Shown here: positions 58,279-64,000 of the stretch, piece after piece
Layout: every line of letters starts with the position of its first letter
Numbering within the stretch: position 1 is the first letter of the stretch
NCBI GenBank assembly: GCA_029259355.1
Contig: JAPDIZ010000002.1
Span: 248,001-312,000, forward strand
DNA length: 64,000 nucleotides
Origin: Candidatus Bathyarchaeota archaeon
GTDB taxonomy: Archaea; Thermoproteota; Bathyarchaeia; JAPDIZ01
Direction of reading: 5' to 3'
Program-made: the position numbers and the translations under genes
The notes under the pieces: generated by a model
The model's input: the letters and a program-made list of their open reading frames with translations, nothing else
Told to the model about the DNA's origin: nothing
The model's database searches: none

Positions 58279-59487
58279 CTAGGGCCCTATGTGTCCATAG
58301 ACTGTCTGCGCTATAACGGTTTTCAGCCCACTTCTCTCCAGCATCTGCTTGGCCAAGACCATGTCCTCAAAGCTAGGCCTCTTGATGTCTCTACGCTTGA
58401 AGATAGGTCTATAGTCGAGGACACAGACCTGCATCTCGGGGTCTATACTAGCCAGCCGATCCCCTATCTCAGCTAGCTCGTCCAAGGTGATGAGGTCGGG
58501 GTTATACGGAACTCCAACTCCAACGAACACCTTGTCACCGTAGCAGTCGCGAAGATACTTTACGGCGCTCCACGAGTTGCTGAGGTATCTTTCAGCGAGG
58601 CTGCGGTCAGTGATGCCCGTTATTTTCATGAACGTCTCGACTCTACACCCCTTTAGGTCTGGTCCCACATCGGTTACGCCACACTCCTGAACCAGCTCGT
58701 CTATGTATTCCTTGGTAAGTATGGTCGCGTTTGTGTCCAAGTGTAGCCTCGCTCTTTCATCAGGGTTTAGTCTCTTCAAATGCTTGAAGAACTGGGTTAG
58801 CCAAGCTCTGTTTAGCGTAGGCTCTCCCCCAGAGATAGCCATTCTATCCACGCCATACCTCCTCCTCGCCGCGGTAAGCATCCTTGCAGCCTCTAGGGAA
58901 GATAAGGGCTTGCCTTTGCCGCGATAGGTGATGTCGTAGTTCTGGCACTGAGGACACCTGAGGTTGCAGCCCGCAGCCCATATAGCCACCTCAACATACC
59001 TTGTGGTGGACTTGACCCACCAAGGAGTCCCGACTCCTCCCACGAAGTGGCCTTGAGGTCTCGTCACGATGCGTAGAGGAGCTACTTCACCCTCTCTCAA
59101 AAATTCGATGCGGTCTCCATCGCGCACCTGTGCAACACAGGCCCTAACCACCTCGTCATTTAGCTTGATGAGGCAACTAAAGCAACCGCCAGTTTCGCAC
59201 GGCGCGTAGAGCCAACCCTCGTTTGGAAGCTTGCTCACGGAAAACCCCGCTTGCTCCAGCGCATCCTTGGCCGTAGCGCCGTCGGCTACCTCGTACTCAA
59301 CACCTTCTATAAACACCTTTATCGGCGAAACCTCAACCTCTTCAACTAATCGCGCGTTGTATGGGCATGCAGCAACGCAGGCCAAACACCCCGCACAGCT
59401 CACCGGGTTTGCACAAGCCACTATTTCCTCGCAGAGGCCGCACTTTGCGCAGAGTTCCTCAACCTTTTTGGCGACGTGCCTGCGCAT
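58279..59487 (-). CDS. Radical SAM protein fused to two ferredoxin-type domains
   Basis: A 402-residue protein with three iron-sulfur parts. Residues 10-50 are a bacterial-type ferredoxin (CAKCGLCEEIVAC, CAGCLACVAACP). Residues 53-130 look like a [2Fe-2S] domain (VFIEGVEYEVADGATAKDALEQAGF, then PCETGGCFSC and VVRAC). Residues 165-400 are the radical SAM core (AAGCNLRCPQCQNYD, ISGGEPTLN, HLDTNAT), resembling pyruvate formate-lyase-activating enzymes. The built-in electron carriers could feed the SAM cluster directly. No glycyl-radical enzyme is nearby. ATG at 59487 is the start. Confidence 0.85.
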   Translation of the reverse strand: MRRHVAKKVEELCAKCGLCEEIVACANPVSCAGCLACVAACPYNARLVEEVEVSPIKVFIEGVEYEVADGATAKDALEQAGFSVSKLPNEGWLYAPCETGGCFSCLIKLNDEVVRACVAQVRDGDRIEFLREGEVAPLRIVTRPQGHFVGGVGTPWWVKSTTRYVEVAIWAAGCNLRCPQCQNYDITYRGKGKPLSSLEAARMLTAARRRYGVDRMAISGGEPTLNRAWLTQFFKHLKRLNPDERARLHLDTNATILTKEYIDELVQECGVTDVGPDLKGCRVETFMKITGITDRSLAERYLSNSWSAVKYLRDCYGDKVFVGVGVPYNPDLITLDELAEIGDRLASIDPEMQVCVLDYRPIFKRRDIKRPSFEDMVLAKQMLERSGLKTVIAQTVYGHIGP

Positions 59488-59660
59488 GGTCAGCCCTTCA
59501 CCCTCTACAGATTCCTTAGTCCTTAACCAAACTTATTAACTATATGGAAAAACCACATCAGATGGGAGAAATAGCTGAGCTCTCCGTTTTGAAACGCAAA
59601 GCTTATTTAGGTTTTTTCAACCAAATTCACGCCACCAACCGTATATAAAGGGGGACGGCG

Positions 59661-60875
59661 GTGGCGAGGAAAAAGGTTGTGCTAGCCTACTCAGGCGGTC
59701 TAGACACTTCGGTTTGTGTAAAGTGGCTTCAAGAGAAATACGACGTTGACGTGATCACGCTAACCCTTGACATAGGTCAGCCGAAGGATTTCGCAGAAGT
59801 TGAGAAGAGAGCTATTCAGACAGGCGCTATCAGGCATTACACAATAGATGTGAAAAAGGAGTTTATAGAAAACTACGTGTTTCCAGCCATAAAGGCTAAC
59901 GCGCTGTACGAGGGGAAGTATCCCATAACGGCCTCCCTCTCTAGACCACTCATCGCCTCCAAGCTGGTTGAGGTGGCTAGAAAAGAGGGGGCTGTAGCCG
60001 TAGCCCATGGTTGTACGGGGAAGGGAAACGACCAAGTCAGGTTTGAGGTCACGATAAAGTCCCTCGCCCCCGACTTGGAGGTAATTGCCCCCGTGCGAGA
60101 GTGGGGCATGACCAGAGACCAAGAGATTGAGTATGCGCTTAAGCATGGAATACCTGTTTCTCCCGAGAAAAGCCCCTACAGCGTTGATGAAAACCTCTGG
60201 GGGCGCTCAATAGAGTGTGGAGTGCTCGAATATCCTGAGGTAGAGCCTCCGGAAGAGGTTTTTGAGTGGACAGTTCCTCCTGAAAAAGCTCCTGACCAGC
60301 CCGAATATGTGGAGATAGAGTTTTTCGAAGGCGTTCCAGTAACGGTGAACGGAGAGGAGATGAACGGGGTGTCGCTGATCAAAAAGCTAAACGAGGTTGC
60401 GGGAAAGCATGGAGTGGGTAGGATAGACCACATGGAGGACAGGCTTGTTGGGATAAAGTCGCGAGAAGTATATGAGTGTCCAGCTGCTACCGTTCTGCTG
60501 GAGGCTCACAAGGACTTGGAGAAGGCTGTGTTGACTCGCCACGAAGTTATGTTCAAGGAATTGATCGATGCTGAGTGGACTAGGCTGGTGTACTATGGGC
60601 TTTGGACGGAGCCGCTGAGGCAAGACCTCGAGGGCTTCATCGAAAAAACCCAGAAGAGGGTTTGTGGAAAGGTTAGGGTGAAGCTATATAAAGGCGGGCT
60701 GAGGGTTGTGGGCAGATCCTCTCCATACTCACTATACGACTACAACCTAGCCACATACGAAGTTTCCTCGACCTTTGACCAATCCCTCGCTAAGGGCTTT
60801 ATCGAGTTGTGGGGGCTACCCACTAGGGTGGCTAACGAGGTTATGCGAAAGGCTAGGTCACAGCCAAGGCCATAG
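59661..60875 (+). CDS. argG: Argininosuccinate synthase
   Basis: Condenses citrulline and aspartate with ATP. The 404 residues have the PP-loop VVLAYSGGLDTSVCVKWL, GCTGKGNDQVRFE, the PYSVDENLWGRSIE segment and YEVSSTFDQSLAKGFIEL. GTG at 59661 follows GGGGG. A TATATAAAG at 59642-59650 looks like a TATA box but would start transcription after the GTG, so the actual box is more likely CTTATTTAGG at about 59600. First gene of the arginine cluster. Confidence 0.95.
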   Translation: MARKKVVLAYSGGLDTSVCVKWLQEKYDVDVITLTLDIGQPKDFAEVEKRAIQTGAIRHYTIDVKKEFIENYVFPAIKANALYEGKYPITASLSRPLIASKLVEVARKEGAVAVAHGCTGKGNDQVRFEVTIKSLAPDLEVIAPVREWGMTRDQEIEYALKHGIPVSPEKSPYSVDENLWGRSIECGVLEYPEVEPPEEVFEWTVPPEKAPDQPEYVEIEFFEGVPVTVNGEEMNGVSLIKKLNEVAGKHGVGRIDHMEDRLVGIKSREVYECPAATVLLEAHKDLEKAVLTRHEVMFKELIDAEWTRLVYYGLWTEPLRQDLEGFIEKTQKRVCGKVRVKLYKGGLRVVGRSSPYSLYDYNLATYEVSSTFDQSLAKGFIELWGLPTRVANEVMRKARSQPRP

Positions 60876-60896
60876 GAGCAGGGGGTTCTTTTCCCC

Positions 60897-61946
60897 ATGG
60901 TAGACGAGGTTAGGGTAGCGGTTATTGGCGCATCTGGCTACACAGGCGGAGAGCTCCTGAGAATCCTAGCCACCCATTCCAAGGTCGAGGTCGCTTACGC
61001 TACGTCTAGGCCTCACGCAGGCAAGAAGGTTTGGGAGGTACAGCCTCACTTACGGGGCTTGCTCGACGTAGTCTTGGAAGATGTGGATGTAGAGAAGATA
61101 GCTGAGAGAGCAGAGTGCGCCTTCCTAGCCACCCCCCACACGGTCTCCATGACCATAGCCCCTGACCTAATCGAGCGTGGGCTAAGAGTCATCGACTTGA
61201 GCGCAGACTTCAGGCTAAAGAGCGTTAAGGTCTATGAAAGGTGTTATAAAGTAAAGCATTCCTGCCCCCGCTTATTGGAGGAAGCAGTCTACGGCCTGCC
61301 CGAGCTACACCGCAGAGAAATCGCTGGAGCTCGGCTCGTAGCAAACCCAGGTTGCTACCCAACGGGGGCTATCCTAGCTATAGCACCCCTCCTATCCTAC
61401 GGGCTGATTGAGCCAAACACGATTTATGTAGACGCGAAGTCTGGGACATCGGGAGCGGGGGCTACGCCCACAAGCTTTACCCACCACCCGGAGTGTGGGT
61501 CAAACGTAAGGCCATACAACGTCTTTGCCCATAGACACGTGCCAGAGATAGAGCAAGAGCTCAGCGCCTTATGCGGCAAAGAGGTTAGCGTAGCCTTCTC
61601 GCCACACCTCGTCCCCATCGTCAGAGGGATTCTTACGTCAGTCTACGCGAACGCAGAGCCGGGGGTTTCGGAGCAAGACATCTACAGAGCTTACCTAGAC
61701 CTCTACGAAGTAGAGCCCTTCGTAAGAATTCTCGAGCCTGGAGAACTGCCTAACCTATCGGCTGTGGTTGGGTCTAACTTCTGCGACATCGGGTTTGTCT
61801 ACGACCGCGAGAAGCGGGTGGTAGCTGCGTTTTCCGCCATAGATAACCTGACCAAGGGGGCTTCGGGGCAGGCTGTTCAGAACATGAACATAATGTACGG
61901 CTTGGGTGAGACCGAGGGGCTGCTTTTCCCGGGGCTTTGGCCATGA
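60897..61946 (+). CDS. argC: N-acetyl-gamma-glutamyl-phosphate reductase
   Basis: Reduces acetylglutamyl phosphate to the semialdehyde. The 349 residues contain the NADP motif GASGYTGGELLRI, LSADFRL, the active-site cysteine in VANPGCYPTGA (near residue 150) and the KSGTSGAGATPTSFTHHPE block, with HRHVPEIEQEL. Similar archaeal proteins can also act on LysW-bound substrates; here the adjacent argJ supports the acetylated route. ATG at 60897 follows AGGAGCAGGGGG. Confidence 0.92.
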   Translation: MVDEVRVAVIGASGYTGGELLRILATHSKVEVAYATSRPHAGKKVWEVQPHLRGLLDVVLEDVDVEKIAERAECAFLATPHTVSMTIAPDLIERGLRVIDLSADFRLKSVKVYERCYKVKHSCPRLLEEAVYGLPELHRREIAGARLVANPGCYPTGAILAIAPLLSYGLIEPNTIYVDAKSGTSGAGATPTSFTHHPECGSNVRPYNVFAHRHVPEIEQELSALCGKEVSVAFSPHLVPIVRGILTSVYANAEPGVSEQDIYRAYLDLYEVEPFVRILEPGELPNLSAVVGSNFCDIGFVYDREKRVVAAFSAIDNLTKGASGQAVQNMNIMYGLGETEGLLFPGLWP

Positions 61947-63202
61947 CCTTTAGATTACGTGAGTTTGATGGAGGCATAACAGCGGCCAAGGGATTCCTAG
62001 CCGCTGGGGTATCTGCTGGGCTGAAGAAGAGGGGGAAAGACTTAGCTCTCATCGTTAACAGCGGAGGAGCTGTTCCAGCCGTGGGCGCGTTCACCTCAAA
62101 CCTCGTCAAAGGAGCACCTATCTACGTGACTATGAAGCGCGTGGAGCGTGGGAAGATAGCAGCAATCGTAGCTAACAGCGGCTACTCAAACGTGCTTACG
62201 GGTGAGCGAGGAATCAGAGATGCGGAAAGGATGGCTGAGCTAGCTGCGGAGGAGCTGGGCTTAAACAAGGACGAAGTAGCTGTCGCCTCAACCGGGGTCA
62301 TAGGAAAGTTCCTCCCAATGGATCGCATAGAGCAAGGCATAAAGGCGGCTGCTAAAACGCTTTCAAGCTCTCGACAAGCTGCTCGAGACGCCGCAGAAGC
62401 GATAATGACCACAGACACCTTCCCCAAGGAGTCGGCGGTTAAGCTCGTTCTTAGCAACGGAGCGGAGTGCGTTGTGGCGGGAATGGCTAAGGGAGCTGGC
62501 ATGATCGCGCCTAGGCTACGCGTACACCACGCCACAATGCTCTCGTTCATCGTCACAGACGCGTCGGTGGAGCATAGCGCATTACTCTCTCTGTTTAAAA
62601 AAGCAGTTGAGCGCTCCTTCAACTGCGTGGTGGTTGACGGGGACCAGAGCACTAGCGACATGGTCTTGCTACTAGCCAACGGCGAAGCGGAGAACCCCAC
62701 CATATCTGATCCTCAGCACCCTGATGCCGAATCTCTCTACAGCGCATTGGAGGCCGTTATGCAAGATCTCGCAAAGATGATCGCCAAAGACGGTGAGGGA
62801 GCCACCAAGTTCATCGAGATATGCGTTCGCGGAGCAGAGACTTGGGAAGATGCTAGGGCTGTAGCGAGAGCGATCGCGTGCTCTCCACTGGTTAAGACCG
62901 CGATCTTTGGAAGAGATCCAAACTGGGGAAGAATAATGGCTGCAGCTGGAAACTCGGGGGTAAACTTCGACCCCAACCGCGTCGAGCTCTACATAGGAAC
63001 TCCTAGCGAACTCGTCCCAGTGCTTGTGGGAGGCGTTCCGTTGGTGCAGCCTAAGAGGGGCTACGGCAGGCTTGGACAGCTCCTAGAGGGGGATCACGTA
63101 AAAGTTGTTTTGGACTTGGGCCTAGGCGGCTCCGAAGCGGTTGTCTGGACTTGTGACATGTCTTACGATTACGTAAGGATCAACGCGGAGTATACCACTT
63201 AG
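61943..63202 (+). CDS. argJ: Glutamate N-acetyltransferase/ornithine acetyltransferase
   Basis: Moves the acetyl group from acetylornithine to glutamate, closing the cyclic arginine pathway. The 419 residues are made as a precursor that cuts itself before the Thr in HHATMLSF (near residue 200); GAGMIAP lies just before it. Other motifs: GVIGKFLPMDRI, VDGDQSTSDMV, GRDPNWGRIMAAAGNSG. The ATG at 61943 overlaps the argC stop as ATGA. An in-frame TTG two codons earlier is not needed. Confidence 0.94.
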   Translation: MTFRLREFDGGITAAKGFLAAGVSAGLKKRGKDLALIVNSGGAVPAVGAFTSNLVKGAPIYVTMKRVERGKIAAIVANSGYSNVLTGERGIRDAERMAELAAEELGLNKDEVAVASTGVIGKFLPMDRIEQGIKAAAKTLSSSRQAARDAAEAIMTTDTFPKESAVKLVLSNGAECVVAGMAKGAGMIAPRLRVHHATMLSFIVTDASVEHSALLSLFKKAVERSFNCVVVDGDQSTSDMVLLLANGEAENPTISDPQHPDAESLYSALEAVMQDLAKMIAKDGEGATKFIEICVRGAETWEDARAVARAIACSPLVKTAIFGRDPNWGRIMAAAGNSGVNFDPNRVELYIGTPSELVPVLVGGVPLVQPKRGYGRLGQLLEGDHVKVVLDLGLGGSEAVVWTCDMSYDYVRINAEYTT

Positions 63203-63213
63203 GGGGTTTGGGC

Positions 63214-64000
63214 TTGGTTGAGCCGAGTGAGAAGCTGAAGGCCGAGACCATAGTTGAGGCCCTCCCCTACATGAGGAGGTTTTACGACAAAGTATTCGTA
63301 GTGAAGGTTGGGGGAAGCGCGCTAACCAATCCCTCGCTTAGAGACGCCATAGCCCAAGACCTCGTCTTGCTTAGGATAATAGGCATAAAGCCCGTCGTAG
63401 TGCACGGCGGGGGTCCCGAGATCTCCGAGCTTGTTAGGAAGTACCTGAAGAGAGAGCCTGTATTTGTTAAGGGGCTGAGAGTGACCGATGAGGAAACTAT
63501 GGAGATTGTAGAAATGGTTCTACTAGGCAAGATAAACCGCGAAATCGTTACCGCGATTCAGAGGCATGGGGGAAAAGCCGTCGGGATTTCAGGAAAAGAT
63601 GACAACTTCATATTGGCTAGGAAATCCCCGCCAGCGCGGGTGATTGATGAGGAAACGGGCGAGGAAAAGCTGGTGGATCTTGGGCTTGTAGGCGAGGTAG
63701 AGTTAGTGAACCCAGAACTGGTTAACGTCCTATGCGATAGGGGGTTCATCCCCGTGGTGTCGCCTATAGGCGTTGACAACGAAGGGCGTAGTCTAAACAT
63801 AAACGCAGACATCGCTGCAGGACACATAGCCGTAGCAACCAACGCGGAAAAGCTAATCATGCTCACCAACGTACCGGGCATTCTCCTACGCCCAGAAGAC
63901 TCCTCAACACTCATAACTCAAGCAACTGTTGCAGAGGCAAAGGAGCTTATCCGAAGGGGCGTGGTAGCGGGGGGCATGATCCCAAAGGTTAATGCGTGCC
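63214..64000 (+). CDS. argB: Acetylglutamate kinase, cut by window edge
   Basis: From TTG at 63214 the frame stays open for 262 codons to the end of the window. Seen are FVVKVGGSALTN (phosphate loop), VVVHGGGPEISELVRKYL, GISGKDDNFILARK, VDNEGRSLNINADIAAGHIAVATNAEKLIMLTNVPG and GGMIPKVNAC at the edge. It phosphorylates N-acetylglutamate, the arginine-regulated step in many organisms. The TTG follows AGGGGG and begins 11 bases after argJ. The last few residues are missing. Confidence 0.92.
   Translation, partial: MVEPSEKLKAETIVEALPYMRRFYDKVFVVKVGGSALTNPSLRDAIAQDLVLLRIIGIKPVVVHGGGPEISELVRKYLKREPVFVKGLRVTDEETMEIVEMVLLGKINREIVTAIQRHGGKAVGISGKDDNFILARKSPPARVIDEETGEEKLVDLGLVGEVELVNPELVNVLCDRGFIPVVSPIGVDNEGRSLNINADIAAGHIAVATNAEKLIMLTNVPGILLRPEDSSTLITQATVAEAKELIRRGVVAGGMIPKVNAC

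Noticed and set aside
59642-59650. TATATAAAG as the argG TATA box
   Set aside because: It would start transcription downstream of the GTG start codon; CTTATTTAGG near 59600 fits better.
1-64000. tRNA, rRNA, CRISPR arrays, insertion sequences, integrases
   Set aside because: I looked through the intergenic regions on both strands and saw no cloverleaf, repeated spacer pattern, transposase or integrase motif. A covariance-model scan would be the decisive test.

Overview
This window is a gene-dense stretch of an archaeal chromosome, about 53% GC by eye. The archaeal assignment rests on archaeal-type genes: a GHMP-family shikimate kinase, the ADH synthase and 3-dehydroquinate synthase II route into aromatic amino acids, archaeal S-adenosylmethionine synthetase, GatE, RIO2 kinase, an Sm-like protein, NucS/EndoMS, archaeal CobT, a short archaeal adenylosuccinate synthetase, archaeal CoaD and DUF460. 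TATA boxes lie about 25 bases upstream of several genes, and TTG and GTG starts are very common. A thermophilic TACK-group lineage is plausible, but the window alone does not settle it. I see no rRNA, tRNA, CRISPR, insertion sequence or phage gene, and no gene-free stretch longer than 300 bases.

Layout. 0-3.6 kb: a partial DUF211 gene, an unknown coiled-coil protein, a stand-alone ACT regulator with homoserine dehydrogenase, and a SplB-like radical SAM protein. 3.7-13.8 kb: aspartate kinase behind a structured leader, then a nearly unbroken operon for the whole aromatic pathway (ADH synthase, DHQ synthase II, aroD, aroE, archaeal aroK, aroA, aroC, chorismate mutase-prephenate dehydratase, prephenate dehydrogenase), many genes overlapping by the four bases (A/G/T)TGA. 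A radical SAM-TRAM protein follows. 14.8-20.7 kb: an alpha/beta hydrolase and BtpA-like protein, a CBS-containing ClC protein, SerS and a methyltransferase. 20.8-22.7 kb: a small Cys protein, then a membrane redox cluster of a 58-residue CPSC protein, a NapH-like polyferredoxin and a TlpA-like thioredoxin. 22.7-31 kb: a histone-deacetylase fold protein, CobT, GatE, ADP-ribosylglycohydrolase, an HTH regulator with an S-layer-like C-terminal part, GlmS and a Nudix protein.

31-43.6 kb: a metallo-beta-lactamase, an ABC importer with fused permease halves and two non-equivalent ATPases followed by a DUF47 protein, CoaD, PurA, a membrane pyrophosphatase, DUF2148, a Dph6-like ATPase and an MTA/SAH-deaminase-type amidohydrolase. 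43.6-50.8 kb: a SAM hydrolase (DUF62), CTP synthase, an Lrp regulator, a Zn/Mn ABC transporter, an orphan PqqD-like protein and RIO2. 50.8-59.5 kb: DUF460, SAM synthetase, an Sm protein, ThiC, DUF362, a methyltransferase, NucS and an iron-sulfur-rich radical SAM fusion. 59.6-64 kb: argG-argC-argJ-argB, arginine synthesis by the acetylated route; argB runs off the end.

The genes fit together metabolically. Aspartate kinase supplies aspartyl phosphate toward aspartate semialdehyde, which feeds both homoserine dehydrogenase and ADH synthase; the asd gene is not in the window. The most unusual items are the aspartate kinase leader with mutually exclusive hairpins, the CPSC redox cluster, the ABC transporter whose sequence changes all fall in one composite ATP site, the DUF460 gene whose conserved N-terminus has no standard start codon, the twin palindromes between the PqqD-like and RIO2 genes, and the HTH/S-layer-like protein with a palindrome over its own promoter.
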